From Batrachochytrium dendrobatidis JAM81 (taxonomy: Eukaryota > Chytridiomycota > Chytridiomycetes > Rhizophydiales), in NCBI RefSeq assembly GCF_000203795.2, contig NW_006281106.1, positions 57,226 through 121,225 on the forward strand: DNA of 64,000 nt, written 5' to 3'. Shown here piece after piece: positions 42,394 to 53,866 of this stretch. Position 1 is the stretch's first letter, and every line of letters begins with the position of its first letter. Under the pieces are notes generated by a model. The model was not told the origin of the DNA. It worked only from the letters and a program-made list of their open reading frames with translations, and ran no database searches. The position numbers and the translations under genes are program-made.

Positions 42394-44036
42394 TTAGCCA
42401 GCACTCGGTTTAGATACAGGAAGTTTTAACAAATCCCATGAGCTAACCATCATTGCAGCAATTTTCTTTTCCTCTGCGGTGAGCTCTCCAAACTCGGTTT
42501 TAGAGTCGTTAGGCAGCAGACAGAATGGAGTGGTAGGAGTCTCCCATTCCCATTGAGGTGATTTGAAAGTACGGTCCGTAGCCCAGTGAGTGAGGCTTAA
42601 TGACACTTGGCCGTCCGAGCTGTGTTTGTTGCGCAAGATGCCGCCATTGAACCAGAGCGGCTTCCAGTTTTCATCTGGATGATATAGACCACCGCAAACT
42701 TTTGTAGGCTCAGCAGTAGCGTTTTTGAGAAACCCAACGGTACCTCCTGCACCAGGAGCCCATCTGTAAGGCATCTTGAGTGCCTCGTGTGCAATCCAAT
42801 ACGACTCCTTATCGCCTAAAGCAAGAATACTCAAAAATAAGATTCCAATTCAACACAAGCAGTATACAATAGGCATACTTACCATGATAAGCCTTATACA
42901 CCATGTCACGATAGGGTTTTCCATTCATGACACAGGTAAGCAAAAGGGGATGCAGATTAGTGCGCTTGTTCCAGACAATTACACCCGACTCGCCCTCATG
43001 GACCGTTAACTTGGGTATCAAGCGGCCAGATGTTTTGGCATACTCGGAAGGCTCAGGAACAATCGACTGGAAAAACTTTAGCCCTGGGCTATCCGTGCCA
43101 GCAAACAATGTGCGATCCATAAAAAACACAGCACCAGTATCATTGTAAGCCTTCCAGTTAAACATGACATCTGGAGATTGGAAAAAGAGAGCATCGGCAT
43201 CTAAAAATATAATTTCTTCAAAAGAAGAGGCGAGAATGGCGAATGGTTTGACAGCCCAGCCACTAAGGTCAGGGCCATTGGGCTCAAAATACTGCTTGAT
43301 ATCAAGCGTGGTAACACCACTGATCAACTCCAAAGCATCACGATTGTCCTTTGGCAAGTCATCCTCGCCAATGTAAAATAGCTGAATAGGAAGAGTGCAG
43401 CCAAGATTTCGAATGACAGTGATAGCATGACGAGCATATTCAAAATGATATCGACCAGTAGTCATGACAATACCACGGCCTGTAAAAGAACTGGCGAGAT
43501 GCGAAATGGATTTGAATTTGTTCCCAGCTTTTACCCAAGGGAACAAGAGAGACTCTAAATCCTCCATAGGAACAGTCAACTCGGTGACATTTTTCGAATG
43601 GGCTTCGTATAGAGTTTTGTGCAAACTAACACGACGAATAGCACCAGCAAAGTCATCCTCCTTCAAAGAGCCAGCACGGTGCTCATTCAATTCTATACGT
43701 AAAAGCTGAAGGATCTGAGCATCGGATAGTACACGAAGTGGAGCTTGTTGATATACTTCAATAGTAGCGCTAAAGGTATTGTTTGTAGTCGTAGTATTGG
43801 AGTGACTAAAATAAATACCTTGTTAAATACAAATGGAAATGGCTTGCAAATCGAAAATTCAAACGGCAAAGCTACCTGGTAGTATTGACAGCAATTGGAT
43901 CAAGAAAATGTCGGGGTATAGTTTGAAGACTAGAAAACAGGATCCAGGCTAAACCAATGGCACAAATCAATGCAATGATAATACGTCGGAGCTTTGCTCT
44001 GACTCGCAGAGAAGTGGTTGGAGTGCGCTGGGTCAT
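42394..44036 (-). CDS. GT71-type alpha-1,3-mannosyltransferase (Mnn1-like)
   Basis: Three exons: 44036-43876, 43805-42883 and 42815-42394, 501 residues with matching phases. It is a type II membrane protein: a short basic N-terminus, then a signal anchor IIIALICAIGLAWILFSSL at about residues 18-36. The lumenal part has the Mnn1-family features FTGRGIVMTTG, GCTLPIQLFYIGEDDLP, a DxD metal and sugar-nucleotide motif in IIFLDADALFF (about residues 256-258), ESGVIVWNK and GDKESYW. The family transfers mannose from GDP-mannose onto N- or O-linked glycans in the Golgi. Start and both introns are well supported by frame and domain continuity. Confidence 0.85.
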
Positions 44037-44465
44037 CAAATACAAATGGAATCGACAAAAAATATAGTTTTTGCTTGAAACAAACTTTAATTTTTATATT
44101 CATTGCCACGTGTTGTGTCACGTGATGTGGAGACGGATTTGTTTTGATTGCATGTAAACCAACCAATCTCGTCTTGGCCAAATATTTGAGCTAGAATCTT
44201 CGCCACTGCCCAACATTGTTATGCGAAAAAAACTTTGCCTCAGCCAGCCTTGTATTTATCACATTGTATTGATTGTTGGTTTGGTAAAGAAAATTCACAC
44301 TTGACAATAAATTAAAAGATTGCAAATTCATTTAAAGCCATCATCCCAAAATGATACAGGATGAAGACCAGACAATAAGATGTATTAAACAAGAGTTGAA
44401 ATTTTGCAGTCTGGATTGCCGAGGTTATTGACGCCCATTCCATTTGAATGTCAAAGTGGAAAAAT
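44037..44465. other. Intergenic, no gene seen
   Basis: Promoter of the mannosyltransferase and 3' region of the next minus-strand gene. No further feature. Confidence 0.5.
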
Positions 44466-45557
44466 TTAGCCAGCATTGATGACCTCGACACGAATGCAAT
44501 CATCTTGAGACCCGCGTTGTGCCACTGGCATAATAACTGGCTGATGAGTATCTGATCCTGTAATAGAGCAAATACGGTAAATTCCATTTTGTTTAAACTG
44601 GCCTGCTGGGATCGTGGTGCTCAATTTACGTTTTTGGCCGTCAGTTGCGACATCGTTAATACCTTTGAAAAATTCAAACTTTTGAGGATCAGGTGCAGTA
44701 TTTTGCGATAAGAGAAGCTGGACAGTAATATGCTGATGACCTTCAATAATGCCAGCGTTTGCATCAAGTGTCTGAGGCGCTAAATAGTATTCCGAGTTGG
44801 CCTCACTAAAGAATCCAGTCGATAGATTCATATTGTCCAAGATAACTTCGTTGTCCTTGGATGCGTCCAATTTTGCACCAAACTTTGGGCTGGTAATCAG
44901 AGTGGAAACCATTTTTTTAACATCAGGAATGAGTCCTTGTTCCATAGACGAGCAGGTTTGACCACCTTCCTTGCGTTGAACACCATCTGCTTCATCGACA
45001 TTAAATTGACGACAGTACGCGGTAGCAGATCTTTTTTCGAAAGCTTGGACACCAGTGGGAAGTGTTCCTTCCGTGCCTGCTCCACCGGTTTTCTTATTTC
45101 CACCAGTTTTCTGATTGCCACCGGTTTTTTGGTTTCCGCCAGTTTTTTGATTGCCACCAGTATTTTGATTGCCACCAGTTTTCTGATTTCCTCCAGTCTT
45201 TTGATTGCCACCAACTCTCCTATTTCCGCCAGCTCTCCTATTGCCGCCAGCTCTTTGATTGCCACCAGTTCTTTGATTGCCAGTGGAAACACGCTTTTTG
45301 GGTTGAGGTTGAGGTTGAGCAGTACCTTTTCTTCTCGTATTGGTATTACCAGCACGTCGAGTGCCTTGAGTTCTTCGTTGAGGCCATCGCTTGAAAAAAT
45401 TACTTTCGGCAAAAGCCTCGAGTTCTGTTTCGATCTCGGCAATATCCTGTGGAGTTCTCTTGACAAGAATCGTAGAAGCCAGAGCTGGTGCTGGTGCAGC
45501 AACAGCAAGAGTTTGTGATGTGACGAAAGTCACGAAAAGAGTTGAAATGAAATACAT
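44466..45557 (-). CDS. Secreted protein with GGNQ-repeat stalk and conserved fungal C-terminal domain
   Basis: 363 residues, single exon. Signal peptide MYFISTLFVTFVTSQTLAVA, a propeptide-like segment with a KR site, a basic Arg/Thr/Gln region, then 14 or so six-residue units of the type GGNQKT or GGNRRA (about residues 95-170). The C-terminal domain (about 185-363) starts CSSMEQGLIPDVKKM and contains FSEANSEYYLAPQTLD, IEGHQHITVQLL, FFKGIND and HQPVIMPVAQRGSQDDCIRVEV. I recognise this as a domain common in secreted proteins of many fungi, with no known activity. The repeat may act as a flexible stalk or polymer-binding arm. Confidence 0.75.
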   Translation of the reverse strand: MYFISTLFVTFVTSQTLAVAAPAPALASTILVKRTPQDIAEIETELEAFAESNFFKRWPQRRTQGTRRAGNTNTRRKGTAQPQPQPKKRVSTGNQRTGGNQRAGGNRRAGGNRRVGGNQKTGGNQKTGGNQNTGGNQKTGGNQKTGGNQKTGGNKKTGGAGTEGTLPTGVQAFEKRSATAYCRQFNVDEADGVQRKEGGQTCSSMEQGLIPDVKKMVSTLITSPKFGAKLDASKDNEVILDNMNLSTGFFSEANSEYYLAPQTLDANAGIIEGHQHITVQLLLSQNTAPDPQKFEFFKGINDVATDGQKRKLSTTIPAGQFKQNGIYRICSITGSDTHQPVIMPVAQRGSQDDCIRVEVINAG

Positions 45558-47376
45558 AAAGGATAATATAAACTACAAATTGGAAATTGGAAATAGACAG
45601 TAAAGTAGAATGTTCAGTGGTTGGATATTACAAGAAGAAGCTAGTAAAAATAGCTTAAATATGTTACACTTGCTATAGATGTCAAGAATACAGGCTAGAA
45701 ACAGAAACGATAAAATGTGGTGAAAAGGAGCTCGATCGATTGTTTTAATAGGGAAAATCCAACAATGCTGTTGCGCATCCTTGTCTCAATTATGTAAACA
45801 AAACCTTGATGAAATTTGCCTCCAATTGCAAATTGATTGTGCCACCAATTTTGCAATGTGGAATGCCACAAACAAACCATTTGAGTTGTACTGGCTATTC
45901 AGTTCCTCTCCAAGTAACCACGACTTGAACACTGGTGTATATTACTACTACCATCATCTCATTCAAGTGTCTTGCAAGTATAAACTCGTCTATATTCCAA
46001 CACTGTATTCAACGAGTCTTCATTTCAGTGCGTGTCGATTGCAACGCTGAAACTGAAACAAAAGCAAATGACCTTCATACGACAATGCGCCAAGACTTGA
46101 AACAAACCTCGACTGGATTTTTTCCCGGGAAATAGCCGTATGACGTATGTTAGCACATATTCCATATTCAAGTGAATACAAAAATGAATTGAAATCAAGA
46201 TTAGTGTTAATAAAATGGTGGGTTTTGTAAAACTAGTCTAGTCTTGTCTAACCCATTCATCTATCAATATATTCTTGTGAGTATATGTACGAGTTATAGA
46301 TCTCAATACAATCAATGGTATAGATAACATTATTGCCGCTGCACTGCTTGTTTAGACTGTCGAATTTTCCATCAACCTGAAATCAAGTGCGTCATGACAA
46401 GCACTGGACCCACATCAGCCGTATTCGTGCAAAATAAAGCACCAAGGGGGAAAATCCATAATAAACAGTCAATTGCATGGCATAATGGACATTATTAAAT
46501 TTACTGGTCAACATTGTGTCATCTAAACTCTAGTTGACTGGTCCTTGTGAACATTTTGTATAAAAAAACCAAGCAAATGTTCAAGTAAATCCCTCAATTG
46601 TTCAATCTTTAACCTTTCTTCCATTACAAGTAAATAGCAGGTGATTGGCATGGAAGCCAGTTGCTATATTCCTGAAACATGCAATCATTATTCTCTTGAA
46701 CGTGAATGTATCATATTTTAGGATACAACAGAGTTGGACCATCAAAATAGTTGGACTTGATCAAATTTGGTGATCGTATAATATATAAATGATGTGAATC
46801 TCAGTTTATAACTATAGTTTGCGTGCACCAGATAATGAATGTCGTGCTCATTAACAATACCAATTCAAGTGGCGGTGACATCAATTTGTAGAAGCCACTG
46901 CGACCATTGTTTATTCTCAAGAGGCGGTGATTGCAAGATAAATACAATTGTTCCATTATATGGGAATACAGCTGTAAATAAAGTAACAATTGAGATCATA
47001 CTTGGTCTATTTAGAGCCACATACTGAATCAAAAATAATTGAATCCGTCATTATACTCCAAGCGGCTAAACCAGTTTATAGTCATCAATCTCTTTATACA
47101 AAAATCTAATAGTAGACAAATACAATACATTTCATGACATGTTCAGATCTAAAAACCCCAACACCCAAAACCATGTTTTAAAATTGTAGGCACAAAACAG
47201 ATGGTGATATATTACAATGTTTTGTGATGGTCGCCATAAATTTAGCTAGTCAAGGTATTTAAATAGACAATAGTCCCAACCGGTTTACCACCGAGTATGT
47301 TCAAGTAATAAATATTAGATTCAAGCGTGTGTAAAGAAAGTTGGTTCTAGTGCAAAAACTACATTAGCCCCAATTA
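45558..47376. other. Intergenic, no gene seen (1.8 kb)
   Basis: Upstream region of the GGNQ-repeat gene, then sequence with only short frames, then the 3' region of the LEA-like gene. I see no RNA gene or repeat relationship to the left part of the window. Confidence 0.5.
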
Positions 47377-49072
47377 CTATACACGTCTAATACTAGATGA
47401 TCTAGAACCACCTTGAGCTGTATTACCAGTATTCACTCGGGCTGCCGAAGTTGCTGGAGCTGAAGCTGTAGCAGGCCTGGGTTGTCCAACACCAGCAGGA
47501 TTTGGAGTTCCTGCAGTATTGTTCATAAATTGTGGTGGAACAACAACGTCTAAACCAAACGTAGTAAGATTGAAATTAGCCAAGGCTCGTCCTATAGTTG
47601 ATGGACAATTAATGCGAATGTCGTCGGAAAATACTGGCTTGATGCCAAAAGCTTTGAGGAATGCAATGTGTGCGGTTGCCTGATAATTGATCGTAATGGG
47701 TCGTTGTCTAGCTCGTAAAAATCCACATCCTTGTAGAATTTCACCAAGACCAATATCTGTCTCAAGAGACGCAGCAGTGGCATAAGACAGAGTAAAGTTG
47801 AGCAAAAACGTAGTGTTTTGGTTAGGAGGGAAAATCAATGGAGTGGCGCGAGATCCAGTGCCAATCTTGATCGTTTGACCAGATTTAGGAGCAAGTGCAG
47901 GTGCACCAGAACCAAGCGAAACGCCAGTGAGTTGAGTGATATTGGGTTGCAAGAGAGCAGTCAAATCGACACTTTCAACTTTGAGATGATATCGATTGGG
48001 ATTGACAACAGACACGTTCATGTGCATTTGTAGATTGACAGAAACACCAGGACCATCTTCACTCGGACCAATGTGGCTCGATTCGGGTATCACTTGCATG
48101 TCTAATACTTTAAGAGCAGGAAATCTAAAAAAACAATGTTAGCAAATCTTGGCAGGAAATCAATACAATGGCGCGTTCAACACGTCATATACACCACGTG
48201 ATTCAATTTAAACAGTGGCACTTGCAGCTACCAAAACCAGATGAAACTCACCTGGGAAAAAAGAAAAAGCCCAAAACTCCCACAAGCAGCAACACAGCTG
48301 CAGTGACTGCCAAGCATATTTGCATAGACTTCTTGCTACGAAAACAAAACATATGTCGCTTCTTTTTTTCAGACAAATCAAACGAGTTGCTGAATTCTGG
48401 TTCAGGCTCGTCTCTGCCTTGAGGTGGATACTCCTTGTACGCATCGTCGTATTTTGCATTGTCGTATTTTGGATTGTCATAGTATTCATTGCTGTCAGCA
48501 AGCAAAGTGGTTTGAGAGTTGCCAGGCGATCCTTTTGCATTGTATTGATTTCCAAAAGATTTGGACGGACTGTTTCCGTTGCGGTGTGAGAGTTGCGAGG
48601 GGTCGTACATTTGATTGTTGTAACCATAGTCATTCTTGGAAGCTCCTCCATTCATGTATTGATATGGTTGCTGCTCAGAATTATATTGGCCTCGTTGCAT
48701 GGTTACTGCCTGAGCCATCATGGCTGGTGCAACAAACGACTGTTGGGGTGGTGCATTATATGCTGCTGGAGAATCGTCTACTTCTGGATATGAAGGATAG
48801 GGAGCCGATTGATTGGTGTACCCACCGCCATTATTAGAATACATGGCAGGGCTGGCAAACGGGTCGCCATACAATGAATCCGCTTGCCGTGCATACTGAG
48901 AAGGCTCATTCTGTGCTCCGGCATAGGGTTGGTTATACTGCGAGTTCATGGGCTGCTGTCCCGATGAATAGTTTGGTGCATTTCCATGCTTTTTATTGTA
49001 GCTGTAGTCATATTGATCCCGTTGCTGCTGATACTCATCATCATACTGAGATTGCTGTTGTCGATACGGCAT
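47377..49072 (-). CDS. Single-pass membrane protein with LEA14-like extracellular domain
   Basis: Two exons, 49072-48252 and 48124-47377, 522 residues. Residues 1-235 are a disordered, Gln/Tyr/Asn/Pro-rich cytoplasmic region. A basic patch (KKKRHMFCFRSKKS) precedes one transmembrane helix (about 251-271, ICLAVTAAVLLLVGVLGFFF). The outer part begins RFPALKVLDMQVI and has beta-rich character with NVSVVNPNRYHLKVESVDL, as in late-embryogenesis-abundant type 2 domains of fungal plasma-membrane and vacuolar proteins. A Ser/Thr/Ala-rich tail follows. The start is the first ATG; an upstream in-frame GTG is unlikely. Exact function unknown. Confidence 0.75.
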
Positions 49073-50011
49073 TTGTGCAGACGACAAAAATGCAATGTCT
49101 TGATGGTTAAAGGTTGATAGCTGTAAGATATAACAGCAAGTTGAGTAGAACAATGTCAAGAATCGTGCCACACTCTAGTTTTATTGCCGCAGGTTTACGT
49201 ACAATCTAATGCGGAGTTGATTGTCCAAAAGTGTGCGTGGTTCACGCCACAGCGAAACACAATCTTGCACTTGTGCTCGACCCATTCAAGTAAAAGTCTT
49301 GACATGTGTCTGGGTTCAAGTTGTTTAGAAATAAACTACATCTAGTTTTTGATCCTGGAATAACTCAAGCATTCTATTGGTACCGAATCAAGTCGCTCTA
49401 CTGCAAAACGCGCTCTACTTGCTAAAAGTTGCTCCAATCCAAACCGATCCAAACCAATCCACCATAACTCAATATCCACTCTCATTGCAGCTTAGACTCT
49501 AGATAATGTATGAAACCACATATAATTAGTAGCCAAGTACAACATGCAATCAGTGCGTAGTTTGAAAGTAAGTAGATTATCGTGCGCCACATGTTCTCCT
49601 TGGTATTGATAAGCTGCGTAGCTGGCTACTAAGCATGCTTGAATGCAAGTAGGCTATACATTAGGATATGCTCGCAATTATATAAATTGACCATGTTAAA
49701 ACATGTCCTGTTTCTATCTGTAGCTCAAATCTCTTATTTGATCACAACCCTTACTTTCTAGCCCAAATCTTGTGAACTTCCACAGGTTATACTTTGTACC
49801 TTGAAACTAGCCCTATCTATTTCCAATATTCACTATACATTCAACACAGCCTGTAGACTTGAACAGCCTTTCCAGCCCTATACGCGACACCAGCTGGCAA
49901 ACGTATACTTTCACAAGTTTTATAAACACTAAAATATCCTCCCACGAATCTTTTTAAATCTTTACAACTCGTAGTTTCTATAGAGCTAGCTAACTCTAGA
50001 TTCAATCCGTC
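49073..50011. other. Divergent promoter region
   Basis: Shared upstream region of the LEA-like gene (minus) and the first GH76 gene (plus). No frame or motif that I can assign. Confidence 0.5.
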
Positions 50012-51488
50012 ATGAAACTGCAACAACCATTTCTTGTAGCAACGTTGGCATTGCTCACCTCATTTTTCCCTGTAATTTTTGCTGCAATCAACTCTCCTCC
50101 GTCCGATGTGGAAACTTTAAAGAAAACTTGTGCTGGAATTGCCACCAATTTAATAGCAAACTATAAGCCCGATCGCCGAGGTGCTATTCCTGACATTGGT
50201 TCAGATGGAATTGAAAGTAGACAATGGTGGGAGTCGGGTGTCATGTGGGGTGCGTTTGGAGAGTACGCTCGATACACTAAAGACTTGCAGTTTGTTCCTA
50301 TCGTCACCAACGCACTGTCCAATGGTTCCATTTCAAATACACAAGTCAACTCGAAAGAAGTTGGTTCGTTTTTGGGTGCTGATCAACGTCTTGGCGCCAC
50401 TCTTCTTGGTCGTTGGAATGATGATATTGCGTGGTATGGTCTAGCAAGTAAGTGTGTGTTGTATTTTTATCATTTATGTTTAGTTTACTCACTCGTTGTA
50501 ATCTGTAGCACTCACGTTTGCGGAGCTTACTAGCAAAACTGCACTTTTACCCAGATCAAAAACTATGAGCTATTTGCAAGTTGCCATCAACACTTATGAT
50601 GAAATTATGCAACAGCATGACCCAACCACTTGCGGTGGTGGTATTTTCTGGTCCCGAGATCGTACTCGTGCGGACACCAAAGATTACAAATCTGTCATTA
50701 CAAACGTTCAAATGATGGTGCATTCAGCCAAGTTGGGAATCATAACTGGCGACCCTAAATATATGGCCACAGCAGACACACTTTACAAGTGGTTGCAAAC
50801 ATCTGGTCTGATTACACCCGATTTCCATGTCTTGGATGGTCTTTCTATTGCTGGATGTGTCAAGGATGCACGTGAATTTTCATACAATGCAGGATTGTTA
50901 CTTGGTGGTCTGGCATACATGCACAAGGCATCTGGAAACATCCAGTACTTGAACGATGCAGTGAAATACTTGCCGGCCACAATAGCGATATACTCGAAAG
51001 GCAATATTCTTCAAGATCTGTGCGAGGGTGGTACAGGACCGTGCACAGAAGGTACATCCACGTCGCGTACACCAGCTACCAATCAAGTTCCATACAAAAC
51101 AGCGCTTATTCGAGGACTCATGTACGTCTACGTTATTACGACTGACCAAAAGACAAAAGCAACGATAAAGACATTGTTTGATGCGTCATGGGATAGTATG
51201 ATGAAGAATTGTAATGCAGCCACTTATGATTGCAGTGCATGGTGGTTGAGTGGTGCACCTGCAGCAGTACCCAATTTCCATCACCAGATTGTTGCTTTAG
51301 AATTAGCAAATGCAATGGCGGCTGTATATATCAATCCTAATCCATTTGGCGATGCTCCCATTACTAACCCCACAACAGATGTTCAAAAGGCTATTCAAAA
51401 TTCAGGTGCATTCTCAGACTCGATATATGCCTATAGCTTCCTAGGTGTATCAGTCATCACTACCATGGTTGTTATCTCGCTTTTTTAA
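50012..51488 (+). CDS. GH76 mannan endo-1,6-alpha-mannosidase-like protein, GPI type (Dfg5/Dcw1-like)
   Basis: Two exons, 50012-50447 and 50509-51488, 471 residues. Signal peptide at the N-terminus (MKLQQPFLVATLALLTSFFP). The GH76 catalytic Asp pair is in GRWNDDIAWY (about residues 137-138). Other family features are QWWESGVMWG, CGGGIFWSRDR, YNAGLLLGGLAYMHKASG, SRTPATNQVPYKTALIRG and FHHQIVALELANAMA. A C-terminal hydrophobic segment (YSFLGVSVITTMVVISLF) fits a GPI-anchor signal. In yeasts Dfg5/Dcw1 link GPI-anchored mannoproteins to the wall, and a similar role is inferred. The paralog at 53867 has the same length and intron position. Confidence 0.9.
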
Positions 51489-51735
51489 TCGAGTCTTGTA
51501 ACCTTTTGAAATACTCCAATTATGTCTACTGTTTTGAAAAATTTACATTCCTGTCAAGGCTTCAATCCTTGAATCTGATTGAATAAACCTCGTCTTTACA
51601 CTCCTTGATTAATCTTGAAAATATGTCAATCTACTTTTGCAGTATTTAGTATGTCTATCCATTCTTGAAACAACAATGGCAAACCAATTATTATTGAAAG
51701 TTTGAGTTGATACTTTATTTCAAAACAATGCCATT

Positions 51736-51963
51736 TCACCAATCGTTATAGTAGTCCTCGTCATGTCCGTATTGATCAGTACGAGGTTGAGTGCTACTGG
51801 AATGTTGAGTAAATTCAGGAGTAGGAAGACTAGTTGATGAGGCAAGAGTTGTCGAGACTTGATCAGAATCGCTCGCATCTGCACCAAAAACAGGAGTACT
51901 CGAAACATCGGCAAATGTCCATGACAAAATCGCAATCTTGAAAATAGCTGTATCGAGTTTCAT
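51736..51963 (-). CDS. Small secreted peptide
   Basis: 75 residues. A hydrophobic start (MKLDTAIFKIAILSWTFADVSS) fits a signal peptide. The mature part is Ser/Thr/Gln/Asp-rich and ends in an acidic, Tyr-rich tail (DQYGHDEDYYNDW). It sits between the two GH76 genes on the opposite strand, converging with the first. There are no Cys residues, so it is not a typical disulphide-rich effector. It could be a chance frame, but the signal peptide and upstream spacing support a gene. Confidence 0.55.
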   Translation of the reverse strand: MKLDTAIFKIAILSWTFADVSSTPVFGADASDSDQVSTTLASSTSLPTPEFTQHSSSTQPRTDQYGHDEDYYNDW

Positions 51964-52351
51964 TGCTCAAAAAGTATATATCCTGAATTCAACCTGATTT
52001 GCAATGGCTATTTATATAACTAGATTACAAAAGTCTGTGTCGTTTTATTTCGTGGATAAAGGGCTTTTGACACACTGCTGTACTTGATAACTGTTCTGTT
52101 ATTGATGTATCCGTGTAAAATCGACCGCTTGTATTTATTTTTTGAAATACACTAAAAACGGCTTGTGTATTTCAAAAAATAAATAATACAAAACTCTGTA
52201 TCTTGCAATACTGATATTCATTAATCGATTGACAAACCATGTCTAATGAGACAGTTGCTATCTGAAATGATATGTTTAGAATCAAATGAGCACTAGAAAG
52301 TGCTTCATATCATTGATCAAAAAGCTTTAAAATATCAAAGCATTTACAACT

Positions 52352-52750
52352 TTATTGGTCAGTCTTCAAACATGCCAACCCTATGAAGCGCAAAACCAAA
52401 CTCATCGCAACCCAGATATTTGGTCCAACTGCTCTGTTGTCAATAACACTGTAAAGCTCATTCGGTGTATTATAAAATACCGTGCGTTCTAGTTCAACAG
52501 AATAAAGACTGCAAATCTTGGGAATGCAACAGTTGCTTCTATGCCAGTCGTCCAATATTTGGGTTGGAGAAAAGGAGCGCTGATTGAATGCCATGAACAT
52601 GTATCGCTCTTGTTTTCTGTACCGCAACAACGACACGACCAGCTTACAGTTTCTCAATTCAACATAAAACAACGTCCCTCGTTGGTTTAGCGGCGACTGT
52701 TTGCCAAGTTTGGTATTGATCTTGTTTTGACGCGAGATCCTTGCGTTCAA
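52352..52750 (-). CDS. Possible hypothetical protein, 5' end unclear
   Basis: An open frame of about 130 codons without a good ATG at its start; it may begin at an internal ATG or after an intron acceptor (CTAG near 52752). The sequence looks protein-like (FMAFNQRSFSPTQILDDWHR, SLYSVELERTVFYNTPNELY) and ends with a hydrophobic stretch (NIWVAMSLVLRFIGLACL) that could be a membrane segment. I recognise no family. It may be an exon of a larger gene. Confidence 0.35.
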   Translation of the reverse strand: MNARISRQNKINTKLGKQSPLNQRGTLFYVELRNCKLVVSLLRYRKQERYMFMAFNQRSFSPTQILDDWHRSNCCIPKICSLYSVELERTVFYNTPNELYSVIDNRAVGPNIWVAMSLVLRFIGLACLKTDQ

Positions 52751-53866
52751 CCTAGTTTATGCTAATTTAAAGCAACTGCACAATTTTACAAACGGAATAT
52801 TTACGGTTGAGATATTGCAACTGCAGTCTGCTTGATGTCATCAGAATATTCTCAAAACATGATAAAGTTGGGCTGTTGAATACAGACAAGCATTCTCACT
52901 CCGTTTTTAGCTATGAATCCAGTTGACACTTGTGGGTGGATCAAGGACACACAATGCATCGACTGTTAAATTTGGTGCTGGGGCTTGATCAGTAATGTCT
53001 GGCCATTTTCACAAGGGTTACTACATAGCTTTGTAGAAGATTAGCAGCTAAAAAAGGGTTAGTGTCTGATACTTGATAAGATGGTGACGCGGCCATGAGA
53101 ATGGACAACCCATTGAGCAAACTAAGAGATGAACCATTTCAAGAAACTCATGCTACTTGTCGCTCAAAAGACCAAACTTTAGTACCCAGACGTTGATGGT
53201 GCCGTGTACGTTTGATTGCATCGTTATATCATGTACGAGTTTAAACTGTATGTGAGCCCTTGAACTTTTATTTTTGATGGTGACACAAACTTCAGCCCTA
53301 TATAAACCTGGTCCTAAAATCCCTCGATTTCAAAAGGGAGTTGTGGATTGGATGGTGGGCTGTAGAAACAACTCTGAATTCAACCACATACAAATGTGAT
53401 TGAAAGAATACCTACACCCATCACTATTAGTGTATCATGCATTTAAAAAAGCTCACGTAAATTTCATTAAACTATTTCACACATTTCGACTGTTGCCAGC
53501 TGTGAAACATACTTTATGAACCAAAGATCAGATTACAAGGCCGCTTTACAAAGCCACGTCCTAATCAACACCGCAGTACTGATTTTGTAAGGGATTGGGG
53601 TGGTTTATCAGGTAGGCCACCATACCAATAAATGCTTTTAGCTTCAACCATCCCTAGTATTGACAAATAGGATAATATGGTAAAATTCCTTTTGCTGTGT
53701 TGGAGTTTCAATCTCATCAACCCTAAACACTTTGCTTTGAGGATAATTCAAGCGGCTAGTCAAACGAAACAGCCCCTAATAGTTTACTTATAATCAACAC
53801 AATGCCACAATTCTTGGAACCAATTTAAAGAAATACAACTGCAAACATTCCGGAACCAGTTCAAAC
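52751..53866. other. Intergenic, no gene seen
   Basis: Upstream region of the second GH76 gene. No feature that I can support. Confidence 0.5.

Noticed and set aside
44937..45518. Several long plus-strand frames rich in Ser/Leu/Phe over the GGNQ-repeat gene
   Set aside because: Shadows of the repeat-bearing minus-strand gene, with no start context or domain.
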